A stretch of 64,000 nucleotides of DNA from Arabidopsis thaliana (Eukaryota; Streptophyta; Magnoliopsida; Brassicales; Brassicaceae), in assembly GCF_000001735.4 (NCBI RefSeq), contig NC_003070.9:18895971-18959970 (forward strand). The letters are read 5' to 3'. Of this stretch, positions 45,591 through 57,654 are shown piece by piece. The position numbers and the translations under genes were made by a program. The notes beneath the pieces were generated by a model. That model did not search any database, had not been told where the DNA came from, and saw nothing but the letters and a program-made list of their open reading frames with translations. Position 1 is the first letter of the stretch. Every line of letters begins with the position of its first letter.

Positions 45591-47831
45591 GGTGAATTTA
45601 GAACTGTCGAACAAGGAGAGACGTTGAAGAAGCGAAACGAAGAAGAAGAAGTGGAGAAATTGAAAACCCTAACGGCAGGTTGAATTTGGGGATTTTTGAT
45701 ATTTTTGAGGGAAAAAAGGAAGAAAGAGAAAATTAATTCGATGATTTTCCCGCCGAGCCCATAAATAGTTAGGCAATTAGCAAAGTATCTAATTCCAACT
45801 AAATCGTGCTTGCGAAGCTTTGGGATTTTCAGCTTTGGTTCTCAATTAACATTTATTGGGCCTTCTGTTCTATTTAGTTGTTGTTGGGCTGTAATTCAAA
45901 ATTTGAGCCTGACCTTGAATTGTGAAAATTTTATGGTTCTTGTATATTAAACATCTCATGGTTAATCATAATCACTCATTTATTTGCAAATCGTTTTGAC
46001 AAGTATAATTAATTTGTATTGTTGTCGCTGTTAAGCGTCATAGGTTTTTGTAAAAATTTACTTACACTATTGTATTTAGACTTAAAAATATGTAACAAAT
46101 TAACAAATTATTGTCAATTTTAGACAAATTAAACCAATGTGGTACAACATATTTTTTTAGTTATGAATTTATACCGTATAAATATAAAGGTTACGAATTT
46201 TAGATTTTGTTACATATTTTTAATTCATAACTAAAAAAATATGTTGTACCACATTGGTTTAATTTGTCTAAAATTGACAATAATTTATGGCCTCAAAGCT
46301 CGGAAGCAGATAATATAAATAGTAGGTACACAATATCCGGCAATTGCAAAAAACAAGTGAATTGTATACGCGATCCAAAGATGGAATAACTAAATCAACT
46401 TAGTTTATCGTGACTAAAAAGTAATCGTAAAGGGTGTGTTATCTTTATGTGGTAATGTGAAAAGGATAAGAATTTGATAATGGACATGTTAGAGCATTTC
46501 AGAAGGACACAACACATTAATATGCGCATTATCGTTTTAGGAATCATATCGTAATACCTTTTTACCTAACGAACCTTTTTGGTTTTAAGCTGATGATTAA
46601 CACTTGTAACCTTAAGAAGCAAAATTTTACAATATCTTTGTCACGTGTCACTCCCACAACTTAGTGCACCTTCACATGACTGCCTAAAAAGAGCAAAGAA
46701 AGAAACAACAAAGACATGGTCCCCAACAATAATCAATGTTGGCAAGATTTTGCCCATCTTTTTTGTTTGGACAAGACTTAAGGACTGTGATGTATATGCT
46801 TCGTAGGGTCGATTCATAACATCAAATTAAAAGAAATATTATAGATTTTGTTTCGTTCAAAAACTTTAAGTTTTAATATGTAAACATTTTTAATAATGAT
46901 AAATTTAATTCTAAAATATAGAGAATATTCCTTGATTTTATACAGATTATCATATGAACAATAGGAACGAAGAAAACGGATAAAGTGGAGCGAATATGTG
47001 TGTTCACATAGAACGTCTTAAATGTAGTTTTGGATTCAGCTCTATAACAAAGAAGAATGAGTAAGAAAAAAAAATTTGAAGTTAATGTATGATTCAAGCT
47101 TTAATGATTCATTCCAAATATCATGATTGACCATTATGAATGTTTTTAAATTGTAACTTGTAAGATACCATTTTTCCACATGTCAAGGAGATCAACCATT
47201 GTAAATAATTTAAATAGTAAAAAATATGACTACCACATCTTCCACAGATCTTGGAGACTACTAAACTTCGATTTTGGATACTTAGATGAAGAAAAAATGA
47301 ATACAAAAAGTTTAATAACAAACTCTTGAATCGTCGTATCATGTTTCGAGCACCTACTTGATTATCTAAGATAAAAGTTTGTGGATTTATGAAATTATCT
47401 TTAAGCTAGCAACTTATCTTAGTTAGTTGGTCTTTTTTACCATTATAGTCATATGTTCAAGATTTATGAAATTGTTGATGATTCTAAGTTTCTAACAAAA
47501 GAAAATAAACTAATTACCTGAATTATTCTTGAGTTACAATAAAATAAGCTTCTCATTGTACATCACTTCTCTTCTGCTTTTCTTTTTTTTGGATGTAAGA
47601 ACATACAATAGCATTGGAGTTCGGACCATTACACAACCTTGCTACTTTCTTCCCTACCAAAAAAAGGTTCCAACTTTACAAAAACCCTTTTCACCACCAC
47701 CACCAAATTTAGCTTTGTTCATGATCTCTTCTCTACTTTGCTATCTTCGACTTTTCTCCAAAGGCCGAACCGATACTTCTATGCACAACTCCCTCCCTGG
47801 CTAGCACTCGCGCATACTCCCACTTCTAGTT
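45591..47831. other. Intergenic region between NSE4 and the bHLH122-type gene
   Basis: It holds the promoter of NSE4 (right of 45590), a 65-base perfect inverted repeat (46105-46286) and long AT-rich DNA. From about 47530 to 47831 it is probably the 3' UTR of the bHLH122-type gene. The open frames at 46873-47097, 47121-47342 and 47529-47804 show no recognisable features. Confidence 0.5.
46084..46286. repeat. 65-base perfect inverted repeat with 52-base loop
   Basis: Arm 46105-46169 (aaattattgtcaatttta...) is the exact reverse complement of 46222-46286. A further 16 bases at 46084-46099 (aaaaatatgtaacaaa) are the reverse complement of 46206-46221, just inside the right arm. RNA from here would fold into a long hairpin. 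There is no coding content. Confidence 0.95.
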
Positions 47832-49643
47832 TCACGCACTAGAGCATCTACATCTTGCCCGACTCTCTTCGAGCGCCTGACCAAAAATAAAAGTATTCAG
47901 TTTCTTACAGAGTGAACAAAGGGATTCAAGAGTGATTAGTATGCAACACTAGTGAGATCATTACCTTCACTTGTTCTTGCAGGTCCTTGATGTATTGAAC
48001 CGCAAGATCCAACATGTCTGCTGTGTTTGTTTGCTGCATATCAATTGAAGATGATAAATACATTGAGCAAAGAACATGAAAGTACGAATATGAGAGAGGA
48101 AGATCGCATAATCTAACCGTGTCCATGTTTGGAACAAGGTCTTGCAGCTTCCTCATTCTTTCACTGATCTTGGTTCTTCTCACCTGTTCCACAACATTTT
48201 GGAAACATATATAATCGTTGGAGAAACTGATATTATATCATCATGGAATCAATGCCACTGAGAGCATAATAGTAAGGGGAAAGATTTACCCTCTCGGCTA
48301 TGCTTCGAGGATGAGTTGCACAACCCCGCTTGGCTCTGATCTTACATGGGATAGAATCTGACAGTAACTGTTCAATATCTGATAAAGACTTGGGCAAACT
48401 CATGTGATGTGCCAAAGGAGGACGTCTACTTGCTGAATCCTCATCCTGTTAAATTGAATTTCTTTAGTACAATCAATCAAACAAGAACAATAGCAGAATG
48501 AATTTTCAACCGCAAGAAGTTGGTTTCAATGGCAAAACGTCTCTCATTATAAGTTCATACCTTGGTTTTGTATTGATCTAGACCTCCAGATTGGGTCCTA
48601 GCAAGAGCTGTAAGCTTGGAAGAAGCAGACCCTTCATTCCCAAAAGAACGATTAAACCCACCGGAAAGCGTCCGAGGAGGCAATCTAGACGAGAAACCGG
48701 GTTTAACATCAACCTCAGAGATCGGACTCATCGCTCTAGAAGTAGGAGGAAGTAACTTGCTTCTAGGAGTAAGAGACGAAGCTTCAGTATTGCTTGTACT
48801 CATCACATTACTTCCTCCAAAACCTCCCATACTTTTCATTACAGCTGCATAAGCTGCAAAATTTCCAAGAAAAAACAGAACAAAAGATTCAAAAAGACTT
48901 CACTTTTCATTCATCACCAAATTTAGTGATTAACAAAGTACTAGTTGCAGATAATATCTGTAATAAATAGCAAATCAATAGAATCCAATCTACAGAGACC
49001 AAAACAAGCAAGTTGCTTTAAAATCATTATAGTCCTATCAAAATCCTAAGTATATTCTCATAAAAGTTACCAGAAAAAGTTTCCAGATTAGGAAATAATT
49101 TCTAATTAAAACTAGAAAGAAAAGAGTCAAACCTGTTTCAACATCAATGGATGAAAATAATCCGGCCGGTGAACTATTATGACGAGCTAGATTATTCACC
49201 GGAGTCCGATCATCTTTCTCTCTTGGTCTCTTATTCCTCGAAACCGAAGCCACATACCCAATCGATACTTCAGGATTCACTGAGATTTCACCATCACCGG
49301 AAACAACAACCTCCATCGCCGTCGCCGTCGCAGTCACCGGAATTTCAGCATCTTCGTCCTCTGTTTTAACTTCCGGAGGTTTCTTCTCAGTTCCATCACT
49401 GTTAAAAGTATGGTGAAGGAAACTATCAACGTTGTCGCTTGTGTCGGTGGTTTGTAAAAAGCCAGATAAGATTCGCTCAGTTTCAGGACTTGTGGGTCGA
49501 TCTAAAAACTCTTCGATTGATTCACCGAAACTCGAAAAGTACGAACTTGGTGCTGATTGGTAACGAATCAATCCTGAGTTTCTTGGTCTCTGGTGTTGAT
49601 GATCGTGGAGAAGGAAGTGATGTTGCTGGAATTCTGATTCCAT
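47832..49643 (-). CDS. bHLH122: bHLH transcription factor, bHLH122 / AKS1 / FBH3-type
   Basis: This clade promotes CONSTANS expression and guard-cell potassium-channel genes and answers to ABA and drought. Six exons, read down from the ATG at 49643 (49643-49133, 48844-48561, 48445-48290, 48183-48118, 48033-47965, 47876-47832), give about 376 residues. The N-terminus MESEFQQHHFLLHDHQHQRP is His/Gln-rich. SRNKRPREKDD may be a nuclear signal. The basic region AKRGCATHPRSIAERVRRTK has His, Glu and Arg in the E-box-reading places, and the helix-loop-helix ends near VQYIKDLQEQVK. The protein stops with RARCRCSSA. It includes LARTQSGGLDQYK, with the Arg-x-x-Ser pattern where ABA-controlled phosphorylation and 14-3-3 binding occur in this family. 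Confidence 0.93.
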
Positions 49644-52600
49644 CTTAGTAGCTTTTGAGTTTCTCTCTTCTTTGGTTATTTTTTTCTCCGTTTGCAGTAC
49701 CACACCGGAAGTTTCGTTCGCCGGGAGATGAGATTGTTTCCGGCGAGAAATTAAAATTAAAAAAGAGAACGTGAGAGAAACTTATGTGCAAGAGAGAAGA
49801 GGAGAGGAAGAAACAACAGAGGGCAGGTAGAGATTGGGATTTATTTGTGATTTGACTAAAATACCCTTTATGGTGTCTTCTTATTACGAGTGGAACCCTT
49901 GATGCTGACACGTGTAGGCCACGTGGGGACCACGTTAACATTTTTATAATGTTATGTAACAGTGAAAAATAAATATTGTTTTCGAGAAAAATATTTTGAT
50001 GTCAATTTTTTTTTTTTCGATGTGATTATTATTTTTTGTAAATTTGGTATACTTCCAATCAGTGTGGCTATTAAATGATTTTTCTCGTTTTTCAAAGAAA
50101 AATATCAGCAGCTTTTTTTTAATGTTTTTTGGACTTTATCTTATTTTTAATTTTAATAAATGAATTTTAAAATCAGCAATTATTGAAATGATTCAGAACT
50201 TTTAATAAAATAAAACGACGACTATATATAATTGTGGGAATTAAAGCTGTTGACTTATAAAGCAATAAAAATGGCTGAGAAAAAGGACATATGTCGATAT
50301 GACGTATATTGAAATGACGGATAACTTAAAAAGAAAAACAAACTATAATATTTATTAATAAATTATAAAAAAATAAATAAAATCCAAAAATATAAAAAGA
50401 AGAATAAAATGAAATGAAAATAGTTGGAGGATCAGACAGGTGTTGTTGATATGGCAGTCTAGGGCTCCAAATTTTAGGGAACCTTTCAAGCGACTTAATC
50501 CAACTATTCACGTTTAAACACGTATGTACCTCCGCATAAAATATAGGACACGTATTGTACTTACGTTTTTGTATAATACTAGTACTTGTTTAAAGTTTAA
50601 AGACCAAGTGCTATTTAATCTACAAAATACTGTACATAACAACAACTACTAATACATATCCGAATTCAAATTTCATTATCCACTTCAATTAATATGTCGT
50701 ATTTGCGTGTTTGATTTGGAAAAACACTTGAGAGTCGAATAGTATTGAACTTTCTTGCTATTCGATGAAATACAAACTGGTTAATAGAAAAAAGATAAAT
50801 ACTTATATAAATATGTGTAGAAAAAATCAGAAATGTGAATATATATGACATGGTAGTGCAATGTAACTTCTTGATTCATCAAAAGTGGACCTTAAAATCA
50901 AAGGGGAAAAAAATGTGACCCTAAGCTGCCGCTTATGTGGCTTATGCGGAAGGCCGGCCATGACCAAACCGAATTCAAATCGATAAAGTGCTTATATTCA
51001 TGTTAAGGGACATAATCAGAGTCGGGCCATAGTTACAATCCATGAAACAAGAGTTTTACACGGCAAATTAATATGACTACATGAGTAATTTTTTTAATCA
51101 CATATTAATTGAAAAATAATTTTATAATTGGTTGCCCAATTAAGAAGAAAAATATTGTATGAGTAATTTGAGCGTCATTTTAACTAAACGTTATTGTAGT
51201 GTAGTAAGAGATTCAATTCCAACCAATGAATTATTTTAATTTTTTTAACAGTTTGTGTTAGTGGATCAAAAAACAAAATATTTATGCAGCAAAATAGTTT
51301 GATACCGATTAATGCCTTGGGCGTTAATTATACTTAAAAATATCAAACGCTTGTAATCTATCTGTACTTCAGTTTTAAAAAATTGGTGATATCCTCAAGA
51401 AAAAAACAAATTTTGGATTTCTTTCACAAACTAATTAATGAATTCAGGAAGCTGTTATATAGTATTTTTAAAATCCTAAATCAGCAATGAATTTAGCAAC
51501 TTTTATATTTTTAGATCTGGGTTGTTAACATAGAATAGAAACTGCAGAGCAAAAGCTAAATATAAATTCTAATCGTTTTCTATATTTTGTTTGTAAGGAA
51601 ACATTTTGGTGTCAAGAAAGTACTCGTTACTTTGGAACAAAGAAAACAATACCCATAAATATAAGATAAGGTTTGAGAATGTGAGAATCGAGGTGGAATA
51701 CAACAGAAGAAGCACAATCTCACGTGGAACTTAGGCGTGAAGATCCTCTTCCTAGAAATAGTAAGCCACCAATTTAGAATCTTTCTCACTTTCTTATTGT
51801 TTATAAAAAAAATGTCTTCAAAAAGTCTTTTTGGTTTTAGCTTTTTTCAGCACATTTAGTCCCTTTTTCTTGAAATCTTAGTATGCATTGATTAATCTAT
51901 ATATGGTTTTAAAATAACAGTTTCAGTTTCATTGAACTATATTCAGGTCAATATCTAGTGTAGTTACAATTGATTAGAAAAGTGCATGCATAATTTTGTT
52001 TTAAAAACTTATAATTCAATGAACACATATAATGTACATTCATTTCGACCAAAGTAATAAACTCACTAAACCAACTGAAATGTTAATGAGCTTAGGCTTA
52101 CTACTTTGTTCTTAACTTAAATATCGAAACCCATTAGCATTATGGGCCTTAATAAGATTCATGGCCCAATGATCTTTTTGCTTCATCTTCTGCTTTCTTC
52201 TACGACAACCTAACTCATCCACTTCTTCTCCTTTCACAACTCTTCTTCTCTTCTTTACCCCTATAAATTTTACATATTAGTTTATTTTTAATGTAAATTT
52301 GATTGAATTTGAAAAAATACTTGGTTAAAATTAGGGTTTGACCCCTATAAATTTGTTCTAACTTCCAAATGACCCCTTTAGTTGATATAACTTTTTAATT
52401 TATCGTCCATCATAAATTTTTTTGTTTATTTGACCGCTATAAAACTTGTTTGTAGATCCGCCACTGGTATATACATACATTTTAATGGAGCTGTGAGAAT
52501 ACTTTTGAGGTTCAACTCTCGTTACAATACCTTTTGTGACCGATATGGTATCACCACCTGTATTTGCGCATAACATAACTATAATAACTCATTTTCTTTA

Positions 52601-52699
52601 AGTGAATCATGGTTGCTATTCTTTTCTCAATACCACATATGTCAAAGCTTTTTTCTTGCCAGCTAATTTGTACTCAGTGCGAAAAAAATTTAGCATTGT
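49644..52699. other. Promoter of the bHLH122-type gene and long AT-rich gap
   Basis: The leader and promoter lie at 49644-49960. From 50000 to 52250 the DNA is AT-rich, with no gene I can support. The stretch 52255-52470 has the phrases 'acccctataaattt' (twice), 'gaccgctataaa' and 'gatccgccactgg', which look like common transposon debris. Confidence 0.5.
49908..49936 (-). promoter_or_regulatory. Cluster of three ACGT (ABRE/G-box) elements
   Basis: ACACGTGT (49908-49915), CCACGTGG (49919-49926) and CACGTT (49931-49936) lie within 30 bases, about 270 bases upstream of the bHLH122-type start codon. Clustered ABREs of this sort usually give ABA and drought response, which fits the known role of the gene. 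Confidence 0.75.
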
Positions 52700-53320
52700 T
52701 CAAGACGTACCACGAGGATAACCTAAAGCGTAGACAGTTTCACCGATAAAAGGTATGCCTCCGAGCTCCAAAGGATTTATATCCTCCCAAAACTCTTCAC
52801 TATCAATACCTAAGATAGCTAAGTCACATCCATACCTAAACGCTTTAACTTCAGCTTTGTATTTAGTGGGTGAACCATGTTTTCTCACTTGCAGGTATAA
52901 GTGATCACCCACAACATGAGCGTTTGTAAGAATCCTCCTCCCGGAGATTGCAAATCCTAACATAGATATTCCAAAGCCGAACAATACCATACGATTTTTT
53001 AAAATTTGGAAGTCTAATAAAGAAATCACACGAGAGAGAGAGAAAGAGAGATGTTTATGAATACCAGAGCTTGAGTATTCTTTCTCAGTTGTTTGCCAAG
53101 GTTGAACAACATTTGGCTCTCTAGAAAAGGAGAAGATCTTCACCACCGCGTCTCGAGCCACATCAACATCGCTCACAGAAGAACAACAACGAGATATCAA
53201 AGAAGCATTAAAAGACGAACGACGACGAAGAAGGGAAGGAGAATAGAAAAATCGATGAATCGGAGTGCTCGTGGAGTTGCTGAACCTAGCCACAATATGA
53301 TGAACAGACCGGAACAACAT
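52700..53320 (-). pseudogene. DEG6: Truncated DEG/HtrA-type serine protease (DEG6-type)
   Basis: DEG proteases are trypsin-like, usually with a PDZ domain, in chloroplasts or mitochondria. Exon 53320-53065 (MLFRSVHHIVARFSNSTSTP, an organelle-type presequence rich in Ser and Arg) joins in phase to exon 52956-52700. The join gives SSGFAISGRRILTNAHVV. Of the catalytic triad, His99 (NAHVV) and Asp130 (CDLAIL) are present. The Ser motif GNSGG and everything after GYPRG are missing, and the frame closes a few codons past a normal splice donor (52709-52710). The whole is about 170 residues, against several hundred in its relatives. It cannot be an active protease of the usual kind. Confidence 0.8.
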
Positions 53321-54086
53321 GTTCTTGTTAAGTACTATGTTTACTCGTATTAACGATACATAAATATATCATTTACTTGATACTCATATTTTCGATCCAT
53401 AATAATTACACTACAAATCTTTTTAAAGATTTTAATGGAAATTGTTAACATTTTAATATAAGGCTTTTATATAATCAAATGAAACTATAGATTCTGGTAG
53501 CACATAATTAATCTGTTAAGCTCTCTCTTTTTTTTTTACTATGGGAAAAAGGTCCAATGGGCTTAGGCCCAATTATTTAAACAGAAAAGATTCTAACTTT
53601 CTAATGGAAAATAAAATTTGCGATCAAGCAACTACTCTCTCTCTCTCTCTTTCTTCTGCCATCGCCAAAAACTTGTCTTTTGCTTCTTATTTGGTAAGCT
53701 TGCATTTTTCTCTCACCCAATTTCTAATTTCATGCTTATTAGATCGTTAATTGAATCTGCATCCCGCAGTGATCATTCTTTGATTTACGAATTTGTTTTT
53801 TTGTTGTGATTGATAATCTTGTTGTCGATTTTTGTCAATTTTATGGTTTAATTTACAAAGTGTATATTGTGATTGAATCGACTGGGAGGGTATTGAGAGT
53901 TGTTTGTTTGAATCTAACAAATTCAAGTGCAAATCTATTTTATAGCCACTTATCTTCTGCTAGTAGATCTACTTGAGTTTTAAGAGATGTGACTTCTTTA
54001 ATACCATTGTGAATTTCATGGCTAACTGATAAAAAGGTCTCAGCTCTGATCTTTTGATTCAACGGCTCCCGGAGACGACGGAAGCA
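53321..54086. other. Divergent promoter region between the DEG fragment and the TRAPP gene
   Basis: It contains a CT dinucleotide run (53634-53651) and 'aatgggcttaggcccaat' (53559-53575), a site-II-like GGCCCA pair common in promoters of housekeeping genes. The leader of the TRAPP gene probably starts near 53640 and may hold an intron. No separate gene was seen. Confidence 0.5.
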
Positions 54087-55590
54087 ATGCAGTTCTTCGG
54101 TGGATCTGAGATTAGTCCGTCGCCGCCAGTTCCGACGGCGAGTGGAAACAACGCGCACATGATGTACGTTTTCAATCGTAACGGTGTATGTCTTCTCTAC
54201 AAAGAATGGAATCGGCCTCTTCATACACTTAATCCTCAGCAAGATCACAAGCTCATGTTTGGTCTTCTCTTCTCTCTCAAATCTCTCACCGCTAAGATGG
54301 ATCCAGTCAAGTTAGTTTTCTCCCTTTGATCTGACATTTCCATTTCGATTTGATCCGTTTCGCTCGATTTTGATGGCTGTGTTTTGTGTGTATAGTTTGA
54401 TGATTTCGATTTGTGATTTGGTAGATCTTATGATTTGTGATTTTGATTTTGGTTTTGTAGTGCGGATAAAGGAAATCTTGGGGTTCCACAGTTGCCAGGA
54501 CAAGGTTGCTCTTTCCATAGTTTCCGTACGAATACTTACAAGCTAAGTTTCATGGAGACTCCCTCTGGTATTAAGGTTAGCTTTCATTGCTCTTAGATGT
54601 CCCAAGTTTTAGTTTCATTAGGGTGAATGAAGTATAAGATAATCTGGAACCTGGCTGATTGTTTAAGGATGTTGAATGATTGGAAGAACTGGCTCTTTTC
54701 ATTATCTTAGTGTATAGTTAAGGGACATTGAGAGTTTAGGAGAATCTATATAGAAGAAAATGAGAACCAGGGAGATGAGTAAGAAGGAGTAGGCTGAGTG
54801 CTTACATTCAAACAAATATTAAGCATGTTGTCGTGTATGAGAGATGGCAATTGGCAAATAGGAAGTTGATGTCCCAAGTAGCTGAGTTATGTCTCAACAG
54901 ATATTGATATGTTTGAACAAGCATGAGGAGATGGTTCATTGATGGTCATCGTTTTTCGTATTAGATGTTGAATCATATGTAAGTTAAGGTCAGCTGAAAA
55001 AGATAAAAATTTAGGGTCTAGTCACAAATGTAATCAAAGGGACAGGAAGCTTGTTGTTGCCCTGTATGTATAATTCTTCCCCTGGCGCACGATAATTGTT
55101 GATACAGAACCTAGAATTTAGAGGATTTGGTAAGATTTTGGTCGGCTAACCATTATAATATTAAGAACCAGAGGAAACTGGTATTGGCTGCCTTGATCCA
55201 TTTTATTAGCTCGAACCTAACTTTACTTGTATACATGAGCTTAGATTCCAGAGTTGTTTTGACCACAGTACTAAACAGACATCTAGATACTTTAACCACA
55301 GCATGTTTTTGCAGATTATCTTAGTAACTCATCCAAAGACCGGAGATTTACGCGAATCCTTGAAGTACATCTACAGTTTATACGTTGAATATGTCGTAAA
55401 AAATCCTATATACAGCCCAGGATCTCCAATCAAGTAAGCTTCACACATATCTTCCACTGTTGCATCTTGACCATATTTCTGATTATAATATCTTATTGCA
55501 TCGATCAAACCATGACTATCTTCCATTTGGTCTTAAAGGTCGGAGTTGTTCAACACTGCACTTGACCAGTACGTAAGGAGCATCTCTTAG
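54087..55590 (+). CDS. TRAPP complex subunit, BET5 / TRAPPC1-type
   Basis: TRAPP is a tethering and Rab-activating complex of ER-Golgi and Golgi traffic. Four exons (54087-54310, 54461-54575, 55315-55433, 55539-55590) give 169 residues. The longin-like fold is seen in HMMYVFNRNGVCLLYKEWNR (about 24-43), FGLLFSLKSLTAKMDP, YKLSFMETPSGIK and the C-terminal YVVKNPIYSPGSPIKSELFN. A low-complexity N-terminus (EISPSPPVPTASGNN) precedes the domain. Intron 2 is long (about 740 bases). The product is a cytosolic, membrane-associated core subunit, with no transmembrane part. Confidence 0.93.
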
Positions 55591-57654
55591 TGTGTGCATT
55601 ACAGATTTGTCCATTGGAACTTCTCTCCTTCAACAGAACTATCGTCTGAACAATCTCTGAAAAGAAGAGAGAATTGTAGTAGAGAGATTTATCTTGAGTT
55701 CGACTGTTTTCTCTGCAAATCTATGTTTCGTTTACCCTTTTTATTAACTCCACTGTATTGGCTTGCTATCAATGATGTTCATGGTTTACTCAAATCTTGA
55801 AATGCGACATGAAGCACCAACCCGTAATTATGTAATTTATGTTATCTGTAACTTGCAGCAAAAAACAAACCAAAAAAATGCATGGTCGTTATGAAATCGT
55901 TTTCAAGTTGGATATCAAAACACACAAACTATTGAATTTTAATATTTTTTATAGACAGAAAATATTATATGTTTAGTTCCTTAATAGCTGCATTTGGGGG
56001 TTGGGCTGCTGATGGGTTTTGGCAGGACACAACACGTGAGATGATTTTCTAAGCATTAAACACTTTTGTCTTTCTTTTGCTTCCTCTAACTATTTTATTT
56101 CTTCTGTTTTTTCTATAAGGTTTTTTTCTTCGAAATCAAATATTAGTTTTGTCATTTTTCGTAAATGTCAATAGTCTTTGTCCCCTTTTTATCTCCTTCC
56201 TTTTTGTCTTCTCTCACTACATAACCAAGTCAATGGTGGAAGTTCTTTCTAAAATCTTATTAAAAGTGAGCCCTGAAAAAAAGGATAAAGTATTCTAATC
56301 AATTCTTGTCGATCAATTATTCCTGACTAATATCCGAATTAATATAGTAATCGCAAGCTTTTTTAAATGGTCAAATGATATATTATGTTTTCTCAATTCG
56401 TTTTGATGTTTCACATTAAGAGAATCTAACTCTAGCTCGTACATGTGTGCGAGTGTATCTCACTGTTGCTCAAATTTGGCCGAACAACTTATAAAAGGAC
56501 AACCTTATTTGCAACAAAAACCTTAGAAAAGTTATAAGCTTGTAGGTGTGTTCTTAATATTGCCAAGGTTCATTCATCTTACCCGTGACTTGCTCATATG
56601 CACCTAAACCTTTTTCGCCCATATTTCAACATGCTATAAAAGTAGGGGAAATAGTTGATCCATTGTAGCCACACATCGACATATTAGATTTTCCTCCGAT
56701 GCCATTTTAGCATCTTAGATGATTTGATATGATGGAAAAAAACGATGCCTATAATTTAAGTGATTAACAATAGGGGATTAGAATAGTCATCAAGCAAGAA
56801 TTATTCATATACGACGTATCTAGAAAAGTAAAGAAATAATTGTATCGAAATCCGTTGTTTGAAAAATTTCGTTATGAAACATTTTTCAATCAATTACACC
56901 AATTATATAGTATCATCCATCATCTCCTAATTACATAAATCAAGATAAACTTCAACTCGTGAACAACTTTTACTATTCACATTGTCTCATATCTAATGTT
57001 TATATATATTTTCTCTTTCATAAAAAAAATCAATTATATTGCTAAGATTATTGATATGCATGTCACCAACTTTATATTTGATTGAAAATATATTCCCATC
57101 AATGTTATTGATGACTTAGAAACCAATTTCTTCATTGTGGCTTTTATTACACTTCTTTGATCTTCTTCTTTTTTATCCTTCTATTAGCATACTACAAAGA
57201 GATACTCCACTGTCCCTTTGCAATAACACAAATGACATTCGTTGTGTCGTTTAAACATCGTAGTAAACTCGTAATCATCAAGTACCATGCTTTACGGAAC
57301 AATTAGACCGTGTGGGTTATATGAATCAACAGTCCTTTTACTATTTTCCTCTTAGTTATCAGGATCAATTATTTCCCCTAGTAACGTTGTTTAAACTTTT
57401 GTTGATACTGGTGACGTATATATATCTATCACAACGTATTTTTCTTCAGCTAATTTGTTGGCTTCCGTCAGTTATCTATAACAATAATTTGTAACAATAC
57501 TAGTTTAAAGTTTATTATATTTTCGGTTTCTTGATTTTTGTTCTAACAATTATTTGTTTATACACATCAAAATCAGAAAAGCTAACAGAACAAGCAAAAA
57601 AAAAAGAGAATCTAAAAAACTATTATACGTGTGATAGATTCTCCCACGCGTGGA
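55591..57654. other. Convergent intergenic region, no gene seen
   Basis: It holds the 3' end of the TRAPP gene and AT-rich DNA up to the stop codon of the kinase gene. The open frames at 57312-57494 and 57531-57803 have no recognisable features, and the second partly overlaps the kinase gene on the other strand. Confidence 0.5.

Noticed and set aside
49645-49941. 98-codon minus-strand frame before the bHLH122-type gene
   Set aside because: Its start lies at the ABRE cluster, probably upstream of transcription, and it shows no domain.
52255-52470. Transposon called from 'acccctataaattt' and 'gatccgccactgg'
   Set aside because: No ends, target duplication or coding part could be found, so it is mentioned only as debris.
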